Positions 44,107 through 52,277 of a stretch of 60,745 nt of DNA are shown in pieces; positions within the stretch are counted from its first letter, which is position 1, and each line of letters starts with the position of its first letter. Source of the stretch: Elusimicrobiota bacterium (GTDB lineage: Bacteria; Elusimicrobiota; Elusimicrobia; JACQPE01). The stretch lies in the NCBI GenBank assembly GCA_016205025.1, contig JACQJO010000052.1, positions 1 through 60,745 of the forward strand, in the 5' to 3' direction. The notes below the pieces were generated by a model that was not told the DNA's origin, searched no databases, and was given only the letters and a program-made list of their open reading frames with translations. A program made the translations under genes and the position numbers.

Positions 44107-44130
44107 AAATTTCACGAAGCGAGGCCTAGC
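44104..44130 (+). repeat. Collapsed operon-junction repeat (ptsN / hprK)
   Basis: Only the two ends remain: TGAAAATTTCAC joined directly to GAAGCGAGGCCTAGC, then the TTG start of hprK. GCGAGG is 6 nt before TTG. It looks like deletion of the hairpin and tandem arms from a full copy. Confidence 0.65.
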
Positions 44131-45087
44131 TTGGCCCTTACCGTTAAAGAACTTTTGCAAGCCAGGGGGGAAGCTTTGCGCCTGAAGGTTTTAGCCGGCT
44201 CTCGGGGCTTGGAACGCTCGGTGCGAGCCATGGAGGTCAACCGGCCCGGCTTGGCTTTTATGGGCCGCATGGAACGTTTTCGCGCCGAGCGCATCCAGAT
44301 TATCGGCCGCGGAGAAGAAAGTTTTTTAAAAAGAGCGAGAATCAAGACTCTGCTTCCAGTATTCAAGAAGATTTTAAATTACCGCAGCCTCCCCTGCTTC
44401 GTGGTGACCGGCGGGCTCGGCATCCGCCGCGAAATTTTGGATCTTTGCGAGCGCCAGGACGTGCCCGTTTTGGCCACCAGTCTTGGTAGCTCTCAATTCA
44501 TAGGGGAGCTTCATTCGTTTCTAGAGGACAGGCTGGCGCCGTTTAAATACTTCCACGGCGTTTTGGTGGAGGTTTACGGCATGGGAGTGCTGATCTTCGG
44601 GGAATCTGGAGCGGGCAAATCCGAGTGCGCTTTGGAATTGCTCAAAAGGGGTCATTTTTTCGTGGCGGATGATTTGGTTAAGATTAAGCATCTTCCCGGC
44701 GGCGTTTTGGTGGGCGAGCCCGCAAAAAAAGAGCTTGGTTCCTACATGGAAGTGCGTGGCTTGGGGGTCATTGAAGTGAAGAGTCTTTTCGGCATTGGCT
44801 CGGTCATTGAGCAGACCCGTTTGGAACTGGTGGCGAGTCTGGAGCTTTGGCGGGGAGGCAGGCTCTATTACAAACACGACCGAGTTGGAACCACCGAGCG
44901 CACGAAGAATATTTTGAATGTTGACGTGGCGCATGTGCAATTTCCCGTTTTTCCGGGCCGAAATCTCGCCAGCCTAATCGAGGTGGCAAGTCTTAATCAA
45001 CGCCTGAAAAACAGGGGCGTGCACTCCGCCAGGGAGTTCGCGGCTAAAATTTTGGAAAAAACAGCTCATCACGATCATGCGCATTAA
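44131..45087 (+). CDS. hprK: HPr kinase/phosphorylase
   Basis: 318 residues, TTG start set by the repeat-borne GCGAGG. N-terminal domain to ~130. The catalytic domain has HGVLVEVYG (His), the P-loop GESGAGKSECALELL (~155), ADDLV and the K3-like ARRLGVIEVKSLFGIGSV-type segment (here EVRGLGVIEVKSLFGIGSV). It phosphorylates HPr on Ser46 and reverses it. The HPr gene downstream does have Ser46. Overlaps rapZ by 11 bp. Confidence 0.93.
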   Translation: MALTVKELLQARGEALRLKVLAGSRGLERSVRAMEVNRPGLAFMGRMERFRAERIQIIGRGEESFLKRARIKTLLPVFKKILNYRSLPCFVVTGGLGIRREILDLCERQDVPVLATSLGSSQFIGELHSFLEDRLAPFKYFHGVLVEVYGMGVLIFGESGAGKSECALELLKRGHFFVADDLVKIKHLPGGVLVGEPAKKELGSYMEVRGLGVIEVKSLFGIGSVIEQTRLELVASLELWRGGRLYYKHDRVGTTERTKNILNVDVAHVQFPVFPGRNLASLIEVASLNQRLKNRGVHSAREFAAKILEKTAHHDHAH

Positions 45088-45985
45088 AACCAATTCAGGC
45101 TCCGGCAGCCCGAGCGGTTCTTCCGGCGTTGGGATCGTGATCGTCACCGGCGTGTCGGGCGCCGGCAAAAGCCAAGCCTTGAAAATCTTAGAAGACTTCG
45201 GTTATTTTTGCGTGGACAACCTTCCTATATTTTTAGTCCGGAATTTCTTAGAGATGCTGGGGCGCCCCTACGCCGTGCCCATGAACAAGGTGGCCATGGG
45301 TTTGGACATTCGCGCGCGTTCTTTTGTCGATGAACTGCCGAAGGTTTTAGAGGAGTTGAGGGCTTCCTTGATTCGCTATCGCATTCTTTACTTGGACGCC
45401 AGCGTAGAGGTTTTGCTCCGGCGTTTTTCCGAAACCCGCCACCGTCATCCATTGTCCACGCGGGCCCTTCACGACGCCATCAAAACGGAACATTCCCAGA
45501 TGGTCAAAACAAGGGCGATCGCGGACAAGGTGATCGATACTTCTTCGTTGACCCTGGGCGAGCTTAAAGAAGCCATCTCTTCTTTTTTGGGCGTCAGCGA
45601 CCAAAGAGAAATGAATTTGGCCGTTGTTTCTTTTGGTTTTAAGTACGGCCTTCCCATCGACGCGGATTTGATATGGGATGTCCGCTTCCTGCCCAATCCC
45701 AACTATATCGCCAAGCTAAAACCCCTGTCGGGACTCAACACCGAGGTTCAGCAGTATGTTTTGAAAAATCCCAAGGCCAAGGAGTTTATGAAGCAGTTTG
45801 TGCGGATGTTGACCAACCTGATCCCGCAATATATCAAGGAGGGCAAATCCTATTTGACGCTGGGTGTTGGCTGCACCGGCGGGCGCCATCGCAGCGTGGC
45901 TATCGCGCATGAGTTCGCGGCCGATTTGCGCCACGCGGGTTATTCGGTCAGGGAGTTTCATAGGGACGCGGACAAAGGAGGCTGA
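45077..45985 (+). CDS. rapZ: RNase adapter / nucleotide-binding protein RapZ
   Basis: 302 residues. Walker A GVSGAGKSQ (~25-33), VDNLP, ALDIR-like MGLDIRAR, ETRRRHPL-type SETRHRHPLS, and the C-terminal domain VSFGFKYGLPIDADLIWDVRFLPNPNY and GVGCTGGRHRSVAIAHE. In Enterobacteria RapZ steers small RNAs for GlmS to RNase E. In others it binds nucleotides and aminosugars. The first ~15 residues are Gly/Ser-rich and not conserved. Its stop lies in a perfect hairpin (GGAGGCTGAAAATTTTG and complement). Confidence 0.92.
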   Translation: MRIKTNSGSGSPSGSSGVGIVIVTGVSGAGKSQALKILEDFGYFCVDNLPIFLVRNFLEMLGRPYAVPMNKVAMGLDIRARSFVDELPKVLEELRASLIRYRILYLDASVEVLLRRFSETRHRHPLSTRALHDAIKTEHSQMVKTRAIADKVIDTSSLTLGELKEAISSFLGVSDQREMNLAVVSFGFKYGLPIDADLIWDVRFLPNPNYIAKLKPLSGLNTEVQQYVLKNPKAKEFMKQFVRMLTNLIPQYIKEGKSYLTLGVGCTGGRHRSVAIAHEFAADLRHAGYSVREFHRDADKGG

Positions 45986-46130
45986 AAATTTTGTGAAACA
46001 AAATTTTCAGCCTCCGATACTGGATACTAGATACTGGATACTGGATAAAAAAAGAAATTCTTTTCTAGTATCTAGCATCAAGCATCCAGCATCTAGTATC
46101 GCCGAGCATAGCGAGGCAATCGGTGGTTAG
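45983..46130 (+). repeat. Operon-junction repeat with open 45-codon frame (rapZ / EIIA)
   Basis: Stop hairpin around 45975-46015. Left arm of GATACTGGATACTAG units, spacer AAAAAAAGAAATTC, right arm of ATCCAGC/ATCTAGC units, tail GAGCATAGCGAGG 6 nt before GTG 46123. The frame from GTG 45993 stays open to TAG 46128-46130, inside the next gene's first codons. The in-frame position where TAG would fall in the unit is TGG. Confidence 0.75.
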
Positions 46131-46551
46131 TATCCTTATCATCACTCACGGTGAGTTCGGAGCTTATTTGTTGGAAGCCGCGGAGGAAATCGTCGGCCGC
46201 GCGGCCCAACAATACGTTGCGGTGGCCGCCGTTTCGCGCAGGCTCGCTTTGACAGAAGTCCGCCAAAAGATCGAAACCGGCATCGGCGAGGCCCTGAAGC
46301 ATTCAAATTCGCAGGGCGCGCTGGTTTTGTGCGATATGCTGGGGGGAACCCCTTGCAATGAAACATTGCTCGTGATTCGCGACAATCCCAATATTCATGT
46401 TTTAGTCGGCGTCAATCTTTATATGGTCATTTCCGCGGTGTTAAACGCCCGGCGGCTGCCCTTGGCGGTTTTGGCCGCCAAAGTTTTGGAGGATGGCAAG
46501 CGCTCCGTGGCCAACGCGAGAGATTTTTTTGCGAGCAAGCAGCTTAAATAA
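46123..46551 (+). CDS. PTS mannose-family EIIA component
   Basis: 142 residues, GTG start. Family start VSILIITHGEFGAYLLEAAEEIVG with the phosphorylated His9. ALVLCDMLGGTPCNE is the conserved loop. In this family phosphate passes from HPr to EIIA then EIIB. No EIIC or EIID is in the window, so the chain may be regulatory or may serve a permease elsewhere. TAATG overlap with the EIIB gene. Confidence 0.88.
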   Translation: MVSILIITHGEFGAYLLEAAEEIVGRAAQQYVAVAAVSRRLALTEVRQKIETGIGEALKHSNSQGALVLCDMLGGTPCNETLLVIRDNPNIHVLVGVNLYMVISAVLNARRLPLAVLAAKVLEDGKRSVANARDFFASKQLK

Positions 46552-47030
46552 TGATTGTTCTTTATCGCATCGACAACCGCCTTATTCACGCCCAGGTGCT
46601 TGAAGCCTGGATGCCGGTGATCCAGGCCAATGTCGTTGTGGTGGCCAACGAGGAGATGCGCAAAGATGAGTTGCGCCGCCAGATAGCCACAGCGGCCTTG
46701 GCCGGTCACGCGCAAGTCTATTTTTTAAGTCCGGTTGAGGCGCCCGCGCAGCTCGAAGATTTATCCGTTAATCCGGATTCGAAAATTTTGGTGATTTTCG
46801 GATCACCCCAGGATTTGCTGGCCTTCATCCGCTGCGGAGGAGAAAAACCTAGGCAAATCAATGTCGGCGGCATGCATTATGCGATCACTAAGATCAGCCT
46901 GGGCCGCTACCGGACTTTCAGCGACGTCGACCGCAAGGCGCTGCTGGAACTCCATAAAATGGGGATCGTTCTTGATGCCAGAGCCACCCCTACGGATGAG
47001 CCGGTGGATTTACTGCCGATGCTCAAATGA
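46551..47030 (+). CDS. PTS mannose/sorbose-family EIIB component
   Basis: 159 residues. IVLYRIDNRLIHAQVLEAWMPV with phosphorylated His13, VVVANEEMRKDELRRQIATAAL, and NVGGMHYA-type INVGGMHYAITKISLGRYRTF. In full systems EIIB donates phosphate to the sugar crossing EIIC/EIID. Here it is followed by HPr and EI, giving a soluble relay EI-HPr-EIIA-EIIB with no membrane subunits. Confidence 0.88.
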   Translation: MIVLYRIDNRLIHAQVLEAWMPVIQANVVVVANEEMRKDELRRQIATAALAGHAQVYFLSPVEAPAQLEDLSVNPDSKILVIFGSPQDLLAFIRCGGEKPRQINVGGMHYAITKISLGRYRTFSDVDRKALLELHKMGIVLDARATPTDEPVDLLPMLK

Positions 47031-47167
47031 AAATTTTACCGGGTAAAATTTTCGATGCTAGATACTCGATGCTAGATACTAGAAAAGAGACAGATTTTTT
47101 TGTTTATCCAGCATCCAGCATCCAGCATCTAGTATCGCCGAGCGCAGCGAGGTTTCGCGGTGATTGA
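47027..47167 (+). repeat. Operon-junction repeat with open 46-codon frame (EIIB / HPr)
   Basis: Stop hairpin AAAATTTTACC/GGTAAAATTTT, left arm GATGCTAGATACTCGATGC..., A/T-rich spacer, right arm with ATCCAGC units, tail GAGCGCAGCGAGG 7 nt before GTG 47160. The frame MKILPGKIF... from ATG 47027 is open to TGA 47165-47167 and so overlaps the HPr start. TCG replaces TAG at an in-frame unit position. Confidence 0.78.
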
Positions 47168-47426
47168 GAAGAAGTTTACGATTCCCAATAAAATGGGTCT
47201 GCATGCCAGACCCGCCGCCCTGTTCGTGCAAACCGCCAGCCGGTTCGCGGCGGAGGTGCGCTTGATCAAAGACGGCATCGAGGTTAACGGAAAAAGCGTG
47301 ATGGGCTTGATGATGCTGGCCGCGGAATGCGGTTGCCAGGTCACCATCAGGGCATGGGGCGTTGACGAGGAAAAATCCATGGCCGCCATCGAAAAAATAT
47401 TCGCGGATAAATTTTCCGAAGAATAA
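47160..47426 (+). CDS. ptsH: Phosphocarrier protein HPr
   Basis: 88 residues, GTG start. His15 in KMGLHARPAALFV receives phosphate from EI, and Ser46 in NGKSVMGLMML is the HprK target. Both regulatory sites are thus present. Standard length. 24 bp before ptsI. Confidence 0.95.
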   Translation: MIEKKFTIPNKMGLHARPAALFVQTASRFAAEVRLIKDGIEVNGKSVMGLMMLAAECGCQVTIRAWGVDEEKSMAAIEKIFADKFSEE

Positions 47427-47450
47427 AGGACAAGCCCGTTTTTCTTTAAC

Positions 47451-49265
47451 ATGGATCAAGATATAGCTATTCAAGGGGTGGGGGCCAGCCCGGGTATCGC
47501 ATTCGGGCGGGCTTTTGTCGTGGAAGACGAGTCCATGGTCATCACTAAGCGCCGGGTGGAGCCAAAAAAAATTCGCCGCGAGGTCAAAAGATACCTCAAA
47601 GCCATCGATAAAACCCACCGGGATTTAAACGCCACTCAAAATACGGTATTAAAAACTTTAGGCAAGCAGCACGCCCGCCTGATCGAGGCTCACCGGTTGA
47701 TTCTTCAGGATCCCATTTTAATCAAGGACGTACCCAAGATCATTGAGAAAGACGAAGTGAACGCCGAGTTCGCGTTGTCCGAGGTTCTTTCCCGCGTTAA
47801 CGCGGCTTTCGAGGCCTTGACCGATGAATTTTTCCGCGAAAGGCGCCATGATCTTTTTGATGTCGGCCGCCGGGTCCTCGGGCATCTTAAGAAAAAATCA
47901 GAAAAGTCTCCCGCGGCCCCTAAGGGCGCTTCCGGCAAGGAGTCTTACGTCATCGTGGCCAGAAATTTGCTGCCCAGCGATACCTTGCATCTTAAAGAGA
48001 GAAATATTTCGGGATTTGTCACAGAGATGGGCAGCCGGCAAAGCCATGCGGCGATTTTGGCGCAATCTTTGGGAATCCCCGCCGTGGTGGGCGTGCCGGA
48101 AATTCTTAAGAAAGTTTCCACAGGAGATGAAATCATCGTGGACGGCTACGAGGGGACGGTTCATTTGCGCCCTTCGGTCGTGACGTCGAAGCAGTTTAAG
48201 GAAAAGCAGGCAAAATTAAACAAAGAGCAGGAAGAGTTGCTGGCCTTGGCTCAAAGCCCGGCGGTAACGTCCGATGGCCTGGCGGTTTCGATATTGGCCA
48301 ATATCGACACGATGGATGAGCTTTCTCTCATCAAGAAATTCGGCGGTTCAGGCGTAGGGCTTTTCCGCACCGAGCTTGTTCTTTTGGAGAGCGCCGGAGA
48401 TCTGTTGTCTAATCCCGCCAAGCAGGCGGATCTTTACCGCAGGGCCTTGGAAACGGCAAAGCCCGACCCGGTCATTATCCGGCTTTTAGATATCGGCGCG
48501 GATAAATTGTTGGAGCTGGGTCCCGACGCCATTGCTTCGACGCGCGGCGTCTTGTCAAAAAACCCCGCTGATTCTTCCGCCGCCAGAACAGAGGAGCCCC
48601 TTCCCATGGGGCTTCGGGGCATCCGGCTGTCATTGCGTTATCCCATGATTCTGAAAAATCAGCTTCGGGCGATTTTAATGGCCAGCCCTTCCGGTTATCC
48701 CAAAATTTTGATCCCCATGGTCAGCGCCATTGAAGAAGTGCGCGAGGTCAGGTGGGTGCTGGAAGAAATTAAGGAGGAATTCAAAAGAGACAGCGTGCCT
48801 TTTCGCCAGGACATTCAGTTGGGCATTATGATCGAGGTGCCTTCAGTGGCGGTGCGCCCCGACATTTTTTTGGCCGAGGTGGATTTCGTGTCGGTGGGAA
48901 CCAATGATTTGGTCCAGTATGCCTTGGCTTGCGACCGAACCAGCGCGGAATTGGCCTATCTTTACCAGGAGTATCATCCCTCTATTCTTCAATTATTGGC
49001 CAATATCGCCAAAACCGCTCACGAAAGAAAACGCTGGGTTGGAATTTGCGGCGAAATGGCGGGCAATTCCTTGGCGTTGCCTATTCTTATAGGAATGGGT
49101 TTCGACGCCATTTCGGTCAACCCGCACCTGATTCCCAAGATTAAGAAACAGTTGAGGTTTTTGAGTTTGGCCGATTCCCAAAGAATTACCGAACAGGCCC
49201 TGCGCCTTTCCAGTTACGAGGAAGTCATCGAGTTGTTAAAGCGGGAAATTCCGTTGCCCCAATGA
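47451..49265 (+). CDS. ptsI: PTS enzyme I (PEP-protein phosphotransferase)
   Basis: 604 residues. Phosphorylated His199 in GSRQSHAAILAQSLGIPAVVG. PEP-binding barrel with GGSGVGLFRTELVLL, GLRGIRLSLRYPMI, GIMIEVPSVAVRPDIF, FVSVGTNDLVQYALACDR and the Cys-containing GICGEMAGN. About 20 extra residues (AIASTRGVLSKNPADSSAAR) lie in the loop after RLLDIGADK compared with usual EI. Starts the relay to HPr from PEP. No strong Shine-Dalgarno before ATG. Confidence 0.95.
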   Translation: MDQDIAIQGVGASPGIAFGRAFVVEDESMVITKRRVEPKKIRREVKRYLKAIDKTHRDLNATQNTVLKTLGKQHARLIEAHRLILQDPILIKDVPKIIEKDEVNAEFALSEVLSRVNAAFEALTDEFFRERRHDLFDVGRRVLGHLKKKSEKSPAAPKGASGKESYVIVARNLLPSDTLHLKERNISGFVTEMGSRQSHAAILAQSLGIPAVVGVPEILKKVSTGDEIIVDGYEGTVHLRPSVVTSKQFKEKQAKLNKEQEELLALAQSPAVTSDGLAVSILANIDTMDELSLIKKFGGSGVGLFRTELVLLESAGDLLSNPAKQADLYRRALETAKPDPVIIRLLDIGADKLLELGPDAIASTRGVLSKNPADSSAARTEEPLPMGLRGIRLSLRYPMILKNQLRAILMASPSGYPKILIPMVSAIEEVREVRWVLEEIKEEFKRDSVPFRQDIQLGIMIEVPSVAVRPDIFLAEVDFVSVGTNDLVQYALACDRTSAELAYLYQEYHPSILQLLANIAKTAHERKRWVGICGEMAGNSLALPILIGMGFDAISVNPHLIPKIKKQLRFLSLADSQRITEQALRLSSYEEVIELLKREIPLPQ

Positions 49266-49390
49266 AAATTTCACAGAGTGAAATTTTCGATGCTAGATGC
49301 TCGATGCTAGATACTAGAAAAGAAGAAAATTTCTTTTTATCCAGCATCCAGCATCCAGCATCCAGCATCGCCGAGCGCGGCGAGGCCTAG
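49262..49390 (+). repeat. Operon-junction repeat with open 42-codon frame (ptsI / lepA)
   Basis: Stop hairpin GAAAATTTCAC/GTGAAATTTTC, left arm of GATGCTAGATGC and GATGCTAGATAC units, spacer AAAAGAAGAAAATTTC, right arm with four ATCCAGC units, tail GAGCGCGGCGAGG 6 nt before GTG 49392. The frame MKISQSEIF... from ATG 49262 is open to TAG 49388-49390, one base before the lepA start. Confidence 0.78.
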
Positions 49391-49391
49391 G

Positions 49392-51191
49392 GTGGATTCC
49401 TCTAAAATCCGCAACTTTTCCATCATCGCTCACATTGATCACGGCAAGTCCACGCTGGCTGACCGCCTGCTGGAGACCACAGGATCGGTCAGGACGCTGG
49501 AAAGAGCCCAGTTTTTAGACAGCATGGAGTTAGAGCAAGAGCGGGGCATCACCATCAAAGCCAAAGCGGTCCGCATGAGTTGGAAGGGGCATATCTTAAA
49601 CCTGCTGGACACCCCCGGCCACGTGGATTTTACTTTCGAAGTTCACCGGGCTCTGTGGGCCTGCGAAGGGGTGGTTCTTTTGGTTGACGCTAGCCAAGGA
49701 ATTCAAGCGCAAACAGTGGCCAATTGCGAGATTGCTCAAAAAAGCGGCCTGGCGATTTTGCCGGTGGTCAATAAAATTGATTTGCAAAACGCCCGCGTCG
49801 AAGAAACGGTAGATGACATGGAGAGAATTTTAGGCCTTCGGGATTTTCCTTTTCTCGTGTCAGCCAAAACAGGCGGGGGGGTGAGCGAGCTTTTAGACGG
49901 CATTGTTAGCAAGGTGCCCGCGCCGGCCGCCGGCCCGTCCGCGGCCGCCGGCGCGGCCTTAATTTTTGATTCCTATATGGACCCTTTCCGGGGAGTAATT
50001 CTTGTGGTGCGGGTTTTTGAGGGCCGCCTGGCGGCTAAACATAAAATCCGTTTTTTTCACGACCCAGCCGCTAAGGAATACTTGGCGGAAGAGGTGGGTT
50101 ATCTCGCTCCGGCCCGGCAGGCGGCCGCTGAACTTGCCGCCGGCGAGGTGGGCTACCTTGTTTGCGGCTTGAAAGATCCCAAAGAGGTGCGGCATGGCGA
50201 AACGCTGCTGGTTGTTGATGGCGCCGCTGCGCCAAGGGCGGCGCCGCTAAAACCTTTGGGGGCGCCTTTGAAGCCCTTCGTGTACGTCGGAATGTATCCC
50301 ATGCAGTTAGGCGAGGTGTCGTCTCTCCAGGCGGCTTTGGAGAGATTGCATCTGACGGATCCAAGTTTTGAATTCAACATCGAAGCCTCGTTGGCTTTGG
50401 GTCCCGGTTTTCGTGTGGGTTTTTTGGGGCTCCTGCATCTTGAAATTATCAAAGAACGCTTAAAACGGGAATTCAGCCAGGACGTCATTATCACCAACCC
50501 CAACGTGCGCTACCGCGTCGGCGTCAAAAAGGGTGAAACCATTGAAGTGATCAGTCCGGCTCATTTCCCGGCTCATGGAGACATCACCAAGGTTGAAGAG
50601 CCGTACGCCCGCGTCAAAATTTTAACCCCCGCGGCGCATTTGGGCGCCGTTCAGGAGATGCTTAAGTCCCGGCGAGGCATCCATATTGAAACCGCGCATC
50701 TGACGCCGCAGAGCATCCGGTTGACCTGGGAGATTCCTTTGTCGGAATTGGTCGTTGATTTTTATGACAAGTTAAAGGCCATTTCCCAGGGTTACGCCTC
50801 CCTTGACTATGAGCTGGCCGGGTATCGTTTTAAAGAAGATTTGGTCAAAGTGGATATTTTGATTCATGGAGAGCCCTGCGACGCGTTAAGTTTTATTGTT
50901 CCTAAAGAAAAAGCGTTTCATGAATCGCGCAGTCTTTTGGAGCGCTTAAGGGAACTTGTGCCGCGGCAGATGTTTGAAGTGGCTCTTCAGGCGTCGTCGC
51001 AAGGCAAGATCATCGCTAAAGAAAAAATTCATTCCATCAGAAAAGACGTGCTGGCCAAGTGTTACGGCGGCGATATCACTAGGAAGATGAAGCTTTTGGA
51101 AAAGCAAAAAGAGGGTAAAAAAAGGATGAGGAAGTTGGGCCGAGTCGACATTCCGCCGGAGGCGTTCCTGACGGTGCTAAGAAAAACGTAA
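49392..51191 (+). CDS. lepA: Elongation factor 4 (LepA) GTPase
   Basis: 599 residues, usual length, GTG start set by repeat GCGAGG. G-domain motifs AHIDHGKST, DTPGHVDF, NKID and SAKTGGG. Then domain II, the EF-G-like domains, and the LepA-specific C-terminal domain (IHGEPCDALSFIVPKEKAFHESRSLLERLRELVPRQMFEVALQA...GKIIAKEKI). It acts on ribosomes during biogenesis or stalled translocation. An Ala/Gly/Pro-rich stretch (~175-190) joins the G-domain to domain II. Paired with lepB as in many bacteria. Confidence 0.95.
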   Translation: MDSSKIRNFSIIAHIDHGKSTLADRLLETTGSVRTLERAQFLDSMELEQERGITIKAKAVRMSWKGHILNLLDTPGHVDFTFEVHRALWACEGVVLLVDASQGIQAQTVANCEIAQKSGLAILPVVNKIDLQNARVEETVDDMERILGLRDFPFLVSAKTGGGVSELLDGIVSKVPAPAAGPSAAAGAALIFDSYMDPFRGVILVVRVFEGRLAAKHKIRFFHDPAAKEYLAEEVGYLAPARQAAAELAAGEVGYLVCGLKDPKEVRHGETLLVVDGAAAPRAAPLKPLGAPLKPFVYVGMYPMQLGEVSSLQAALERLHLTDPSFEFNIEASLALGPGFRVGFLGLLHLEIIKERLKREFSQDVIITNPNVRYRVGVKKGETIEVISPAHFPAHGDITKVEEPYARVKILTPAAHLGAVQEMLKSRRGIHIETAHLTPQSIRLTWEIPLSELVVDFYDKLKAISQGYASLDYELAGYRFKEDLVKVDILIHGEPCDALSFIVPKEKAFHESRSLLERLRELVPRQMFEVALQASSQGKIIAKEKIHSIRKDVLAKCYGGDITRKMKLLEKQKEGKKRMRKLGRVDIPPEAFLTVLRKT

Positions 51192-51197
51192 AATAAA

Positions 51198-51296
51198 ATG
51201 TTCAAAAGGCTTAAAAGGTTCAAGAGGTTCAAAAGGCGCTCAGGAATTATTTTTTTGACTATTTTGAACGTTTTGAACTTTTGAACGTTTTGAACC
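51198..51296 (+). repeat. Interrupted inverted tandem repeat with a 28-codon basic/hydrophobic ORF (lepA / lepB)
   Basis: Left arm of TTCAAAAGG 9-bp units, right arm of CGTTTTGAA units. ATG 51198 opens a frame to TGA 51282-51284 that reads MFKRLKRFKRFKRRSG then IIFLTILNVLNF. This is a basic plus hydrophobic peptide shaped like a signal or antimicrobial-like peptide. There is no Shine-Dalgarno, but the lepA stop is only 6 nt upstream. Confidence 0.7.
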
Positions 51297-51305
51297 TCTA
51301 TTGAT

Positions 51306-52277
51306 ATGACCGAAGGACGTCTTTTTTTTATTGGAGTCGGCGTCTGGTTTTACCGGTGGTTTCTGTATTGGTTTTTGAAGCGCTGTGAGCGCAGGAAAGA
51401 AGATCCCTCCCGCCTTGAAGCCGCTTTTCTTCACGGGTTGTTTTATGGAGCGGTCGGGGTTCTTCTGTCGGTTACCGTTTACGCTTATCTGGGTTACGTC
51501 AGGGGATTCACCAATATCGGGCTTTTAGGGGGCATCTGCGGTTTTTGGTTCGGCGTGGCCGCGGGGTATTGGAAGGCCAGTAAGACCAAGGCCAAGGAAG
51601 AGATGCTGTCCATTGATCTGGAATGGGCGCAGACGGCTTCCTCCGCCGTTATCCTGGCCTCGGTCATCATGTATACGCTGGTGCAGGCATTTAAGATTCC
51701 CTCGGGCTCCATGCAGCCGACCCTTTACGAAGGCGATCATCTCTTCGTCAACAAGTTTTATTACGGCGTCAAAATTCCTTTCACCGAGAAGCGCCTATTT
51801 AGAGTCAGAAATGCCCATTCGACAGACATCGTTGTTTTTAAGTTTCCAACCGAGGATCGCTCCAATCAGCATTACGGAAAAGATTTCATTAAGCGGGCCA
51901 TCGCCGTCGCGGGCGACGTGGTGGCGATCCGCAATAAGACCGTATTCGTCAACGATCGCCCCTTGGGCGCGGAACCCTACACGCAGTTTGTGGACAGCCG
52001 GTCCTTTCCGCGTTTTTCCGGCGAGCAGGTGGGGCTGACCCCCAAAGAGTATCAAGACGCCTGGCAGAATGCCGAACTGGCCTATGTGCTGCGCGGCGAG
52101 GAGATCCGCGACAATTTTGGCCCGGTGCGCGTGCCCGACGGGCATTATTTTGTTTTGGGCGACAACAGAGACGCCTCTTTTGATTCACGGTTTTGGGGCC
52201 CTTTGCCGGAGTCTTATTTAAAGGGAAAGGCTTGGTTCCTTTACTGGCCGCCTAATCGGATCAAGGTGATCCGATGA
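51306..52277 (+). CDS. lepB: Signal peptidase I
   Basis: 323 residues. Membrane segments at ~5-22, ~42-60, ~68-88 and ~113-130, then the catalytic domain with Ser135 in KIPSGSMQPTL and Lys196 in GKDFIKRAIAVAGD, plus GHYFVLGDNRDASFDSRFWGPLP. It removes signal peptides of exported proteins, including those whose signals are repeat-coded in this window. The extra N-terminal membrane segments are more than in Bacillus-type enzymes. Its stop starts the next junction repeat. Confidence 0.93.
   Translation: MTEGRLFFIGVGVWFYRWFLYWFLKRCERRKEDPSRLEAAFLHGLFYGAVGVLLSVTVYAYLGYVRGFTNIGLLGGICGFWFGVAAGYWKASKTKAKEEMLSIDLEWAQTASSAVILASVIMYTLVQAFKIPSGSMQPTLYEGDHLFVNKFYYGVKIPFTEKRLFRVRNAHSTDIVVFKFPTEDRSNQHYGKDFIKRAIAVAGDVVAIRNKTVFVNDRPLGAEPYTQFVDSRSFPRFSGEQVGLTPKEYQDAWQNAELAYVLRGEEIRDNFGPVRVPDGHYFVLGDNRDASFDSRFWGPLPESYLKGKAWFLYWPPNRIKVIR

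Noticed and set aside
46000..46110. CRISPR array from repeated GATACTGG/ATCCAGC units
   Set aside because: Units are 7 bp without spacers and are arranged as inverted arms. No cas genes.
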